Source: Tricholoma matsutake | Lineage: Eukaryota > Basidiomycota > Agaricomycetes > Agaricales > Tricholomataceae | DNA length: 64,000 nt | Assembly (NCBI GenBank): GCA_026075535.2 | Contig: AP026538.1 | Location: 2,356,001-2,420,000, forward strand | Reading direction: 5' to 3' | Part shown: positions 43,561-54,445 of the stretch, one piece after another | How the letters are laid out: each line of letters opens with the position of its first letter | Numbering within the stretch: the stretch's first letter is position 1 | Notes under the pieces: generated by a model | Seen by the model: only the letters and a program-made list of their open reading frames with translations | What the model was told of the DNA's origin: nothing | The model's database searches: none | Position numbers and translations under genes: made by a program

Positions 43561-44049
43561 GGTGGCGCTGTGACGTGGTGTCCATGTGTCACCATTGGCC
43601 AAAATGGGGATGGGTCGCTATCAAAGAAACTAAAAAGAAGAAAGATATCAATAATCAGTTAGTTGGTTGGTAGACGTAAGAAATCAAACCTAAAAAACTT
43701 ACCCTATGGCCCAAACAACACTAGTTGTCATTTGGGCACACTTTCCATGTCATCAGTGTTGGCATTGGCATTGGCTGGCATTGACATCAGTTGCAATCAG
43801 TCATTTGTATTGAGAGGTGCATGGTGGGTGCAGACAGAGAAAGATGGGAGACATGGGTCATTGTTGGTCATCATTTGGCAAGTGGTGCCACTTTCTTTTT
43901 TGGGAGCACATGACCAAATGGTCTGTGCGCAGCCCCAAGGTATATAAACCCTTGCTTTGTGCTTCATTTACACTGGGCTCATCCTCACTTTTATTATATT
44001 GTAGTCAGTATATATTGTTATTATAGTAATGTACATATGATATACATAG
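43561..44049. other. Unannotated stretch with a promoter-like TATATAAA
   Basis: GGTATATAAACCC at about 43938-43950, followed by a pyrimidine-rich region and TTATATTGTAGTCAGTATATATTG, resembles an LTR promoter or a solo-LTR remnant. No second copy was seen. GGCATTGGCATTGGC repeats occur near 43760. Confidence 0.3.
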
Positions 44050-44235
44050 ACTGGTTGTAACCAGTTAGGACTGACTTTTGTCAGTCTTTGATAAATGTTC
44101 AATCTGCCCAACTGCAACTGGTTTGTTAAGAATTTTGAGGCAACTGCAACCGATAAAAAACCAGACTGCAGTTCAGTCCAGTTCGACTTTGGTTTTTTTC
44201 CAGTTCAATGAACTGGACCTTCAAATGCTACCAGC
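44050..44235 (-). repeat. Partial inverted copy of the CCGGTT-rich repeat element
   Basis: On the minus strand it starts AGCATTTGAAGGTCCAGTTC, matching the AGTGTTTAAAGGTCC start at 37229 and the start of the copy at 29612. It then has AACTGG/ACCAGTT-rich sequence. Confidence 0.55.
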
Positions 44236-45906
44236 TGCTGTCATTGATCAGGATTTCAACTATGAGGAACTCAATACTTTGCCCTCAATGGAGGAGCACA
44301 TCTAGCAGCAAAAGGTATCTCATTATCCATTATCTGGCATGCCTCTGATGCTTTCACAGATGACATTTGATCAAGCTCTTACACCAAAGAGAATGCAGCT
44401 TGAAGAGCACTACCCTGAGAACAACAACTCGCTATATCCCAAAAAGTGGGTTTATACTGAAATCAAGACAGGACATGCTTGGGAGTTGATGACGGTTATG
44501 ATACTCAACCAGGAAACCCAAACAAAACCCACAAAAAGGCTTCAGATGGTATAACACAAGTCAGAGGAAGGATGCGAGGCCCTCTAGATGTCACCTGTCA
44601 GACTGACCATCAAAAACTCATAAAACAACTGCTTGTTGAAGCAGTTCTAAGCTAAAAGAATGTGTTTTGAGGACTCTCGAGGATTTTTGAGGAGTTGTGA
44701 TGATTTTCGAGATGTTGTGATATTTTTTGAGGTTTTTTTCGAAGAAGTTTTGAGGAATTTTGAGTGCACAAATATGTTCAGAGGCAATATCGGGGGACTA
44801 TATGAGTAGTAGAAGCAAAGCAAAGGCGAATCAAGGGAAATGAGAGTGAAAATAGCATAATGCAAGGAATTTTGAGGAATTTTGAGGAAGTTTAGCATAA
44901 AACACCAAACTTCAGACTGAATAAGACTAAACTGAACTCTCAAATCACTGTGATCTGGGAGGAAGACAAAGACTTTCTTGTTTTTCTTTGTATCTAGTAC
45001 ATCTTTTTAAATAAAATAAAGAAACTACCTAAAAAGGCTAGAGAACATGAGGCAAACATGTGGAAAACTCAAGGCAAAAGATAATAGAGGCATATCAGAA
45101 CAATAAAGCGAGACTAGAAAGAGTGAATATAACACATGATGAAGAATTAATAAGAAAGAATAGCTAAAAGCAGACTGTCCTTGTTATAAATTGAATAAAA
45201 CATCGGAAACTGCTTCAAGCAGATTGTATGTGTGCACATGCAGTTGAAATGTGTTCAAGATACTCGAGATAGTGTCCCATGTCTCCAGCATGCATCCGAA
45301 GATTGTTCGAATAGGAAATAATGTGTCCGAAGATGTTTTTCGAGGTTCGATATTTTTCAAAGATTTTTGAAGTTTCTTCGGACTTCCTTTTTTGGCCCGA
45401 AATCGGTGCGATATTGTTTGACAATGGTAGGGGATACATCTGGCATGTGTGCAATGACCATTTGGATAGTGATATAGTGTCCAATGTCAATTTTCGATGT
45501 TCGATGATTTTTGAAGTCAGTCAAGGAAATATCAGACTTGTTCGAAGGCCAATATCAATGCGATATTGCTTGAAACTGGTTCAGAACTCATCGATGATGT
45601 TCCAAGTGTATATCCTGAGCTTTACAAAGGTTGGGGGAATTGTGTTATGGTGGCTGTAGGCATACGAAGAATTTTGAGGTGTTGTGAAGAATTTTGAAGC
45701 ATTGTAGAGGTTTGTAGAGCTTCAACAATGATCGTAGATGTGTTTTCCGAGCTTGAATGACAATGGTGGACCTATCAATGGGTAGACTCAACATCTGGGC
45801 AGCACATTTGGTGAGTCTGGTCTCTATCAATGTTGTAGGCTAACATACATCAAAGGCTCACAGATCATCAACTCTTGAAAAGCCTCCAGTTGCTGCTGCC
45901 TTTGAC
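44236..45906. other. Unannotated stretch with GAGGATTTT / CGAAGATTTT low-complexity patches
   Basis: Purine-rich direct repeats of GAGGAATTTTGAG type occur at 44660-44900, and TTCGAAGATTTTTCGA-type repeats at 45290-45560 and 45660-45700. They could be decayed copies of one tandem repeat. Short open frames cross the region, but none resembles a known protein. Confidence 0.4.
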
Positions 45907-46359
45907 ATGAATCAGAGAATCAAGACCACCCCTCCAACTGCTCTGCTGCCAAATGTTTTGCAAGTTGCCACTGCTCCTGTGGCCCCAGCAGCTATGGCAA
46001 CACCAAGTATCACTGATCTATTTATGCTCCACATGCTACAGCAATCCCAGTTTCTTGCTAATGGCCAGCCTCCTGCTTCTACTGCTACTGGGCCTCTCCT
46101 CCCCATCCAATGTACAACCTCTATCTCTGCCACCACTGGCCTCTCAGCTCCCCCTTCCCCAAGCAAGCATCGTCAAGTGTTGCTCGACAAATTCTTGGAA
46201 TTTTATGAGATTGGGCAAGTAGATCATGAGTGTTTTTCAAAACTCAATTATTGCCCTGGTGATGCAATCGAAAAACTACCTGAGGCCAAGTGGCACAAGG
46301 GTGCAGGCTTTTTGACACTGGCATGGATCGAATGCTCAACATCAACCACTGCTTCTTGA
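45907..46359 (+). CDS. Fragment of an unnamed protein with a small helical domain
   Basis: An open frame of 150 codons. The first 85 residues are Pro/Thr/Ala-rich (SPSKHRQVLL at the end). The rest reads LLDKFLEFYEIGQVDHECFSKLNYCPGDAIEKLPEAKW, resembling a SAM-like helical domain seen C-terminally in Agaricomycete hypotheticals. Adjacent sequence is an unrelated transposase remnant on the other strand. It may be the last exon of a gene whose 5' part is lost. Function unknown. Confidence 0.4.
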   Translation: MNQRIKTTPPTALLPNVLQVATAPVAPAAMATPSITDLFMLHMLQQSQFLANGQPPASTATGPLLPIQCTTSISATTGLSAPPSPSKHRQVLLDKFLEFYEIGQVDHECFSKLNYCPGDAIEKLPEAKWHKGAGFLTLAWIECSTSTTAS

Positions 46360-46687
46360 AAGATGTTTGTAATGGACTATGGTTGTAGATTTCACTGTAT
46401 GGTGCTCTCTTGTGATGGAGTCTTACTCTCATTCTTCTTGCCAACTTGGACTGCTTGACATTGCTGGTTATGTTGCTATTGTATATTCTATTATTTCCAT
46501 GTCACTCTCTGCAATGCTGTTTTATAGTATGAATGAACAAGTGTTAAATTGTATCCAGCATGTCAAAACCATCCCTCAGCCATCTCTGCCATAATTACAC
46601 TGCAAGCTTCAAGTAAGATGAGAATTGGATCTTCTGCATCTCTGATTATTGCCCTGTTGTGTCTAAGGTATGCTTTCCCTAGTATAT

Positions 46688-47237
46688 TCAATAAGCTTTG
46701 GTGATAGGTTGTGATTGTATGTGGCACTTACAAATGCTAAAAGACTCTTCAACTGGGTTCAGATCCAGTGAATAGGGTGGCAAATATAACAACATGACAC
46801 CTGTCAGTTATGTAACTTAGCCAATTCAACTGTCAATACATCTAATTTCAATTACCTGAATCATTCAACACATCTTGAAGGGTATCTGTATGATGGATTT
46901 GGCAGTTGTCTATGATGAGAACACTATGATTGTCAGGATATGGATTCATCTGCGGGAGCTTGGGGGATCAAGGCTGAATGAGCAGATTGGGTAATAAAGC
47001 ATATTGGATTGTACATACCATGTTGTCCACAATAAAATTGAAGAATGTGAAAGAGTTGAGGGATCCAGGAACAATGTGTGTTGCTAGGTATCCAGTTATG
47101 CTCATTGCTGCCACCAACAAGTACTGCTCTCCATGTATGAATGGATCAACAAGATCTGCTGAATTTCTAACTGGGGAGCACCTATATCTTCATGCAACAT
47201 TATGTTCATTCTTGCTAGACTTGTCGATGGTGTAACC
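46688..47237 (-). pseudogene. DDE_3 (Tc1/mariner-like) transposase remnant with two introns
   Basis: The frame starts inside the catalytic domain, GYTIDKSSKNEHNVA-(TGA)-RYRCSP, where relatives read DESSKDERT...ARRYGYSP. It goes on with DPFIHGEQYLLVAAMSITGY, IVPGSLNSFTFFNFIVDNM and, after a GTATGT intron, DNHSVLIIDNCQIHHTD, the second Asp. A 55-bp intron (GTAATT...CTGACAG) then joins to LPPYSLDLNPVEESFS, the terminal Glu. Both introns split conserved blocks and restore phase, so they are real introns. The N-terminal DNA-binding part is missing. The TGA again replaces an expected Arg. Confidence 0.8.
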
Positions 47238-47661
47238 ATGGCAGCAGAGCCCACAGTGGAGGCCATAGCAGAGTCCACAGCCAGAGTCTGGCATTTCCCT
47301 TAGTGGTCACATGACCTAGTAGATAGACACGCGTGTGTGTAGATAGAGATAGAGTAAGCTTGCTTGTCCCTGCCCTTCTGACTTGTGTTTAGTAGTAGAT
47401 GTGAGCCCTGCCTGAACCATCTTGTCTAGTAGTAGATGAGACCCTGAGAGCCCAGCCATGTCCATCTGGTGACAACAGCAAGATTCGCACTCCACAACCT
47501 GCACTGCCAACTTTCCAACCTGTCTAAGCCTCATGGCTACCATTATCCTGTCTCAACTGTCAGTCTACTACCTGCATGCTCTGTTCTATCTATCGGTCTA
47601 CTATTACCAGCTTGGTTCATCTATCTGTTATCTGTTCCAGACCATTTTCTCATTGGTCCCT

Positions 47662-49263
47662 TTCATTTCGGCTCTGTTCTTACACCACCTCATGTCCCAC
47701 CTCACAGCTGCAACACTGGCAAAATCCATGCATCAAGACCACCTGGGCAGATTCCTGCCATCAGCACCTTCCATAGTATCTGATGAGACCACTGCATTCC
47801 CCTCCATAAGCTCGTCCTTCACCGTGCCCTCCATATCTGACATCTCCCTCAGCCCAACTTACATCAGCCCCTGTCCTCTACCAGCCACACTGCCCTCAAC
47901 CCCACAACTCTCCACATCTGCAACCCCTGAGCCCCCCGACAACGACGATGAAACCATGCTGGAAACAATCACACGGTTCTGGGGCGATGATGACCACAAT
48001 GATGAAAACCCCCAAGACTTCATAGGCTCCATTGAAATCCTCTTCCTGCAGAAAACCGCTGCCACCAACGCACAGAAGCTGAGAGCATTCGAGCTCCACC
48101 TGAGGTCAGGATCCGTTGCAAAGCAGTGGTGGAATGCATTGCCCACCACCAACAAGGATACCTGGGAGCATCTGCTCCAGGCTTTCGGAATGAGATGGCT
48201 GGATAGAACGCCCACCATGAAAACTATTGAAGAGAAGCAGGCAGTGCTGGAGTGAACCAAAATCACAGAAGAAGTAGGAACATGGGTGAAGGTACACAGA
48301 GTAGAAGAGTTCACCCACATCATTTGGGTGAACAAGATAGAGAAACTCGCCGCCACAATCCCAGACACCAATGGCCTCCTCATCAGACTCCATATCCACA
48401 AGAATTTATCCACCATCCATGGATATTTACCCGGATGCATCTGGATGCATCCATAGTAGTCCCTATTGACATCAGTAGCACCAGGAAGGCAATGCCAAAA
48501 GCCCTGCAAAAGGTGATTGGATCCATGCACACTGACTGGACCGCATTTTGCAAATCCATCTGCACAGCAATGCTCACCCAGATTGACAAAGCAAAGGAAG
48601 AGGAGAAAGAGGCGAGGAATCTATGAGAGGAAGTGAAAAAACTACAGGAGTTATGCAACACATCAATGAGAAACATCACAAATGCATTTCAGCCATTCAC
48701 CATGGGTCCACCCCTGCCCTGAGGTTCCCCATCCTCCGAACGCAGCCCCATAATGCACACATCCAGGCCCAACCACAGACATTCCACACAAACAACCAGT
48801 TCGCCCCACCCCAAACCAACCAGCATACAGACCCCCTGCAGAGCGCATGGAGGATGTCATGTGGCTCACGCTTCCAATCCACCCAAACACACCAGCCGGC
48901 CAAGCATTGTACAATACTCAGATCACACTGTGGAATACCAACAATCCAAGGCAGAACATGAACGAGTTCCAGCCACACCCACTCTCCCCAGGCACCAACC
49001 CTGTCGTGTCCAGTGAGTGCTGGAGATGCAGAATGCTAGGACACATGGGCAACAACTGCGACAACCCCGCACAGATGCCCATGCTTGAGCAATGTTGGAG
49101 GTCAATAGCCACAACCATCAAATGCAACTGCCTGACACCCATGACCAATAACATCAACTACGTCGACAACAACCCCCAATGGTCCACCAAAGAAGAGTAT
49201 GACCAACACATCATCGAGAACTTCCTGGCAAGCCAGGGAAAAGGCCAAGGGTCATCAGCATAG
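47662..49263 (+). pseudogene. gag of gypsy element A
   Basis: The coding frame includes MSHLTAATLAKSMHQDHLGR, a Ser/Pro-rich linker, and the capsid-like core ETITRFWGDDDHNDENPQDF, LRAFELHLRSGSVAKQWW and WEHLLQAFGMRW up to a TGA at 48253. The same frame continues to a TAG near 48454. Later segments in other frames contain LTQIDKAKEEEKEARNL (coiled coil) and MEDVMWLTLPIHPNTPAGQ. The zinc knuckle is CWRCRMLGHMGNNC (49021-49062). Orientation and spacing to the protease are normal. At least one frameshift in addition to the stops. The start at 47662 is inferred from capsid-like sequence; upstream codons are hydrophobic and may be leader. Confidence 0.7.
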
Positions 49264-49391
49264 AATGGAAGGTTCAACTGGCAACCCAGCAGATACAACA
49301 TCAGAACGAGGGAGCTGTCCTTGGAAGGGATGAGGCACCATCCAAGGATGAGGAAACACCATCCACTTCTAGCAGTACTATAGACACCAAC

Positions 49392-49949
49392 ATGTATTCA
49401 GCACCACTGGAATCACAAATTGTTGACCTGTACAGCATGGAGAGTGAGGATGAGCAGGGGAAGACCACACCCTTCCTAAACACAATCAAACTACATGGCC
49501 CACAAGGGGAAATCATAAGGCTAAAAAGCACATTCGATGATGGTGCAATGGTGAATGCAATCGACCTACAAGCATTCCAGGATGTCAAGCACCATCTCAA
49601 ACCTCTCATGAGGTCAAACCACATCTTATGCATGGCAGATGGCAGACTTGTACCTTCAACAGGTGTCTGGAGTGGAGATGTCACTGTTGGTGATGTCTCA
49701 CACAGAGGAACCTTCAAGGTATTCAGCAGCAGTGGAGCCTGGTCAGCCCTATTTGGTAAACCCCTGCTGAGGAAGTTCAAAGTGGTCCATGACTATGACC
49801 CCGACACTGTAAAGATCCCTAATGGTGATAATTGGACTGAACTACAAAACCAGTATGGAAATGGAACACAACCTCACCCACAATGGACCTCAACTCCAAA
49901 AGTAACCAGCGCATTAACTTCAAGGGGGATCAGTGCACATCCCCCTTGA
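49392..49949 (+). CDS. Protease region of gypsy element A
   Basis: After an acidic Ser-rich linker the segment reads STFDDGAMVNAIDLQAF, a DDGA-type catalytic loop typical of one Agaricomycete gypsy clade, then HILCMADGRLVPSTGVWSGD and WSALFGKPLLRKF, which is the retropepsin fold. It would process the polyprotein. The frame runs on to 49949 through a polar linker. Confidence 0.65.
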   Translation: MYSAPLESQIVDLYSMESEDEQGKTTPFLNTIKLHGPQGEIIRLKSTFDDGAMVNAIDLQAFQDVKHHLKPLMRSNHILCMADGRLVPSTGVWSGDVTVGDVSHRGTFKVFSSSGAWSALFGKPLLRKFKVVHDYDPDTVKIPNGDNWTELQNQYGNGTQPHPQWTSTPKVTSALTSRGISAHPP

Positions 49950-50355
49950 GGCAAGTCTTCCAACATGACAACTGTATTAGTGAACCAATTGATGAGACAG
50001 TAATTGAGCAAGTGGAATATGAAAACCATCCCGTGGTCAAGGACAAACAAATAGTAGAACAGGCAGAGGAAAATCCACATGAGCAAGAGACACCGGAAGT
50101 TCAGCACCCACTTACCCAGGAAGGAAACAAGAGACATACATGAGAAGTGGCAAAAAGATAATGGCTTAGACAGAAGGAAGTCCTGGAAGGACCGAACAAC
50201 AGCAAAACATCTGGCACCAAACCACAAAGACAACATATGGAACATTAATACAGAGGCACTGGACCACCAACACCAACACCGAGCAGAAAATACTTCCTGG
50301 CAACCTTGATAAGTCAACATTCACCTGACAATCAGACCCATTTAAAATCGAACGT

Positions 50356-51714
50356 GTGGATGCAGTGCTTGCAGAACTCACAATAGGTGATGATCTTACT
50401 GAAGAGCAACACATAAGCACCATTAATCTACTCTGCAAGTTCGCTGACTGCTTTGCACTATCCATGAGCGAGGTAACAGTAGTGGAAGGAGCCACACACA
50501 AGCTGAACATACCAGAGGGTACAACATTTAAAAAGAAGGTAAACCAACAACCACTCACCATGCCCCAAAAAGAATATTTCAATGGTGTACTCAACAAGAT
50601 GTTAGAGGCAGGTATAATCGCCCCAATTGACCATAAAGATGTCAAGTGTTGCGGTGCAACCACCTTGGCAAAGAAAGCACACAAAGGTAAAGGACTGACC
50701 ATTGAGGAACTGCAGCACTAAGCCAACAAAGAATGCATCACAGCTGGAATTCCATCAGCCTTCAATGACCTCCCCCCAAGGGATCCCGAACAGCAGGACA
50801 CAGTACAAGCAGAGACACCAACCAAGTGGTGAGTGTGTCAAGACTTCGGGGAGCTGAACAAGGTGACAAAGGTACCCCCCATGCCCCAAGGAGACATACG
50901 AGCCAAGCAACAATGTCTGAGCAGACATCACTGGATAAACACATTTGACTTTGCAGCAGGGTTCTATGCTTGTGAAATAGGACCCGAGGACCAACTATAT
51001 GTATGCTTCTATGTTGAAGGACAGGGATACTTCTGTTACAAGCGCATGCCCTTTGGACTAACTGGTGCACCTTCAACCTTTGCCGAAATGACAGCTCAAG
51101 CACTTGGCAACCTCGTAGGTATACTTTTTGAGCTGTTTGTAGATGACGGTGGAATGGCTGGTGACAACTTTACTGAAACACTGACTAACATCCGAGCACT
51201 ACTAACCAGGGTAAGGGAGAAAGGGCTCTCCCTATCAGCAACCAAGTCAAGCTTCTTCATCACTGAGGCTGTCTTTGCTGGAGGAAGAGTGGGACCAACT
51301 GGTATAAAACCTGACCTTACAAAATTAACAGCCATTGTAGACTGGAAACAACCCACAGATCTACAAAACCTATCTGGATTCACAGGACTAACAGGCTATT
51401 TTAGATCACTGATAAAAGGTTACACAGCACTGGCCCAACCTCTCACTGACTTAATGAGAAGCCTGGACCTTCCCAAAGGAAAAGGGAAAGCAGCATATTG
51501 ACATGCCATGAAGGGACACTCACTACTAGGCCTATGGAAAGAGGAACATGAGAAGGCCTTCCTGGGACTGAAAATTGCCCTAACCAATGAACCAGTGTTG
51601 AAAGGACCAAAGTTTGATGGCACACCCTTCATTGTCACCACAGATGGTTGTAAGTATGGTTTTGCAGGCATGCTTTTGCAACGACACACCACAGTCCTGC
51701 AGCAAAGGAGGTGA
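50356..51714 (+). pseudogene. Reverse transcriptase and partial RNase H of gypsy element A
   Basis: A pre-RT segment (MDAVLAELTIGDDLTEEQH ... YFNGVLNKMLEAGIIAPIDH) ends at 50721. The RT frame has TKW-(TGA)-VCQDFGELNKVTK, where the family reads WRVCQDF, then WINTFDFAAGFYACEIGPED, MPFGLTGAPSTFAEM and the active site LFVDDGGMAG. The thumb follows (FAGGRVGPTGIKPDL, LSGFTGLTGYFRSLIKGY). A TGA at 51499-51501 precedes the RNase H start HEKAFLGLKIALTNEPVL and TPFIVTTDGCKYGFAGML. Homology ends near 51712 at the junction with unrelated G/A-rich DNA. The active-site Asp pair is intact; stops and truncation disable it. Confidence 0.8.
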
Positions 51715-52145
51715 GGCCCATAGCGGGGATGATGGGCCTGGCGGAAAACAGCGGGGAGGTGGCAGAGCTGCTGCTGCAGCGGGTGAAAACAGTGAGGAAG
51801 GGGTTTGGAGAGGTGGCAATTGCAGTGCGGGAGTTGATGGGGGAGTTCCAGGACACTTTGGACCCAGAGTGGGTGGAGGAAGAAAGCGCCGAGGAGGAGA
51901 GCGATGAGGGTGATGAAGAGGTGGAGCGAGCGGTGCATGAGTCCTGGCGGGAAAGACGTGGGATCCACAAGTCTGGAGATGACTGGGCAGCCTTCCAGAG
52001 GTATCTGGAGAAAAGGCGGGTGGATGATGGGGAGGAGAGTGAGAGTGGAGGTGAGGAGGGTGAAGAGAAGGATGAGGGTGGAGAAGAGGGCAAAGTTGGG
52101 GGAGAGGGTGATGAAGATGGAGAGGGAGAAGCGGAGGTAGTGTAG
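51711..52145 (+). CDS. Acidic, unrecognised ORF between two gypsy fragments
   Basis: A 144-codon frame starting MRPIAGMMGLAENSGEV, with a helical middle (LLQRVKTVRKGFGEVAIAV) and WRERRGIHKSGDDWAAFQRY, ending in a Glu/Gly-rich tail. It is G/A-rich and keeps more CpG than the elements on either side. It starts exactly at the end of gypsy A and ends about 25 bp before the chromodomain end of gypsy B. It could be a piece of a gag gene from a third element or a captured host exon. I do not recognise it. Confidence 0.35.
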   Translation: MRPIAGMMGLAENSGEVAELLLQRVKTVRKGFGEVAIAVRELMGEFQDTLDPEWVEEESAEEESDEGDEEVERAVHESWRERRGIHKSGDDWAAFQRYLEKRRVDDGEESESGGEEGEEKDEGGEEGKVGGEGDEDGEGEAEVV

Positions 52146-52199
52146 GGATCCGGTCAGATCCAAAAACTTTCCAATGAATTTTGTTTCTGAGTTCAGACT

Positions 52200-53645
52200 G
52201 AGTAAGTGAATAAGTAACATGAATAGACTTTAAGCGGATAATGGTCTGGGTTTTTGTAGTGGGTAGCCAGGAGGTTTCCTCATTGGTTCCCTGGTAGCCT
52301 TCCCATCAGACAAGGTAGAGAATCTTGCATTGTCATCTATTATTGACCTTGGAGTTGAGGATTTTGGCAATCTCATACTCGAGCTCATCATCAATAGTGA
52401 TGGGAGGAGGTGGAGGTTGTGTCCAATTCGGAATGGTGTTTGGAGAGTGTTTCTCTAGTTGAGAGACATGGAAGACAGGGTGGATGGCCCACATGTGGTC
52501 CGGGAGCTGCAGGGTGACTGAGTGAGTGCCTGGGCGGGCAATGATTTCAAAAGGACTGTGGTTCTTTTTGGAGAGTTTCTTGGAGGGACGGGTGGTGCGA
52601 ATATTTTCCGCAGTGACATAAGCAAAATCTCCAATGTTGAAGTCAGGTGTGGGTGCCCAATGTTTGTCTGCAGGACCTTGATAATGTTCTTAAGTGGCTG
52701 CAAGTTGTTTCCAAAGTTCCTGGTGAAGGTCGTCTAATTCAACGACAAACTCATGGGCACACTGTGAGGCTAAGTCGCGTTCAGGGAAGATGGAAATGTT
52801 TGGGTGATAGCCTTTGTGGCAAAGAAAGGGGATACGCCTGTAGAGGCGGCAGGTACATTATTGTAGGCAAATTTGCCTAAGGGAAGGAGGTGAGACCAGT
52901 CGTCTTGCTGATAGTTACAGAAGATCTGGAGGTACTGTTCCAAGGTCTGGTTAAGTCGTTCTGTCTGACCATCACCTTGTGGGTGATAACTGGAAGTGAA
53001 GTGGATCTGCATGTCGAGCGCTTATCCGAGGGAGCGGAAGAAATGGGAGATGAACTCGGATCCCCGGTCACAAGTGACGTGCGACCGAATGCCATGCTTG
53101 GAGAAGACATGGAGGATGAACAGGTTGGCTAGTTCTTGGGCTGTGATTTCATTGACAGTTGGGATGAAGATGCCTTGCTTGGTGAGGTGGTCAACAATGA
53201 CCAGGATAGCGGTGTGCCCATTGGAGTCGGGTAGTTGTTCAATGAAGTCCATGGAGATGGAATTCCAAGGTCGTTCCAGAACCAGAAGTTGCTTTAGGAA
53301 CCCGTAGGGCTTGTGTCGAGGCGATTTGGATTGCTTGCAAGTCATACAGGATTTGCAGAATTCCTGCACAAAGGTGCAGAGGTTTGGCCAGACATATTCC
53401 CGGTGGACAAGCTGCTGGGTTTTGTTTTGTCCAAAGTGTCCAGAGAGAATATGATCATGTTTGTATTGGAGGACCTTGAGGCGGAGATCCGCGACATCCA
53501 GAACATAAATCCAGTTGAAGTGGTGGAGAAGACCTGCCTTGTCTATTGTCCAGTTGGGGTTGACAGGTGTCGGAAGATGTGCGGATGATAAGGGGTCAAG
53601 GGGTAGGGAGGTGCAGATGTCTTTGTGAAGTTTCTCAACATCCAT
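52200..53645 (-). pseudogene. Integrase and chromodomain of gypsy element B
   Basis: The segment 53645-53022 holds LKVLQYKHDHILSGHFGQNK and FVQEFCKSCMTCKQSK (zinc domain), SISMDFIEQLPDSNGHTAIL (first Asp intact), and VTCDRGSEFISHFFRSLG (second Asp) before a stop. The next segment (53012-52770) carries IHFTSSYHPQGDGQTERLNQ with the catalytic Glu, then FAYNNVPAASTGVSPF. Further frames continue to a PSKKLSKK-type region and the chromodomain near 52300. Stops and frame changes break it, but the catalytic triad is unmutated, unlike the element at 41.7 kb. Integrase would join cDNA to the genome. Confidence 0.78.
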
Positions 53646-53726
53646 GATTACTGCTTGTCGAAGGATGGGTGTGGCAAAATAGGTGGCTTAAAGGGAAGAG
53701 GTGAGCTGTTCTTGTGTGAATACAGG

Positions 53727-54440
53727 TCAGAAGTTGGTTGGGTTTACGGAGGCGAAGTCGCTATTTCCCCCTTTGTGGTAGATGTCCCAACGTCTAGTGA
53801 GCATGTCTGGCTTGGCCCCTAATTTTCCGGGGTGGAATTGGATGATGAGATTGAACTGGGAAAGGTATTCAGACCAATGGGCCTGGCAGCAGGTGAGCAA
53901 CTTGGTAGTGCTGAAGTACTCAAGATTTTTGTGGTCGGTCACCACATCAACTGGGTTTGCGGAACCCTCGAAATACTGCCACCAGTGTTTGAAGGCTTCA
54001 AAAATGGCCAAGAGTTCCTTATGGGTGTTGTAATTTAGTTCAGTGGGATTGAAAGAGTGGGAATGAAAAGCGACCAGATGGATTTCTCCATCCACAGTGT
54101 AAACCGAAAGGATAGCCACTAAGGCATAGTCGGAAGCGTCGGTTTCGAGTACCATCTGTGAGTCAGGTACCCATTGCATCAAGACAGGGGCATGGGTGAA
54201 TTCTTGTTTGAGCTTTTCAAAAGCATCACAGCATTTCTTGTTGAAGTCCCAGGGTGCAGATTTCCGCGTCAAGCGGGTGAGTGGGATGACAATGTCTGAA
54301 TAGCCGTTAATGAAGCAGTGGTAAAAATTGCAAAAGCCTAAGAAGGATTGGATGTCCTTAACTTTCCTAGGCTTGGGCCAGTCGAGAACGGTTTTGACTT
54401 TATCCTCAGACATCTGCAGCCCATCCGGTGCTTTGATTCA
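53727..54440 (-). pseudogene. RT thumb and RNase H of gypsy element B
   Basis: Open frame beginning MSEDKVKTVLDWPKPRKVKD, with IQSFLGFCNFYHCFINGYSD, the RNase H core MVLETDASDYALVAILSVY, LNYNTHKELLAIFEAFKHW and VVTDHKNLEYFSTTKLL, and a C-terminus LGAKPDMLTRRWD. YHCFI and LLTCCQAHWSEYL each replace family Arg (YRRFI; RRQARWSE) by His or Cys, as expected from CpG transitions. It is cut at the 5' side in the RT thumb. Confidence 0.82.
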
Positions 54441-54445
54441 CTGCT

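Larger units (their letters stand above)
47320..51714 (+). mobile_element. Ty3/gypsy element A, 3' truncated in RNase H
   Basis: A leader with a possible primer-binding site (TGGTGACAACAGC at 47468) is followed by gag, protease and RT/RNase H, ending abruptly after QRHTTVLQ at about 51712. No integrase or 3' LTR is present. It differs from the 37.5-43.0 kb element in its VDDGGM active site and linker motifs, so it is a second gypsy clade. Several stops are TGA at Arg positions. Confidence 0.75.
52170..54440 (-). mobile_element. Ty3/gypsy element B (chromovirus), 5' truncated in RT
   Basis: On the minus strand the element begins in the RT thumb (APDGLQMSEDKV, about 54435) and continues through RNase H, integrase and a chromodomain to about 52170. 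Gag, protease and most of RT are missing, with unrelated DNA beyond 54445. The chromodomain region (about 52370-52260) reads ILYLV-(stop)-WEGYQGTNEETSWLP. Together with element A on the plus strand it forms a head-on pair of truncated elements. Confidence 0.8.

Noticed and set aside
43189..43573. Three overlapping plus-strand ORFs in the minisatellite at 43.3 kb
   Set aside because: Each is a different frame of the same ~19-bp repeat (HCHPCCSLSSLLF-like), with no domain.
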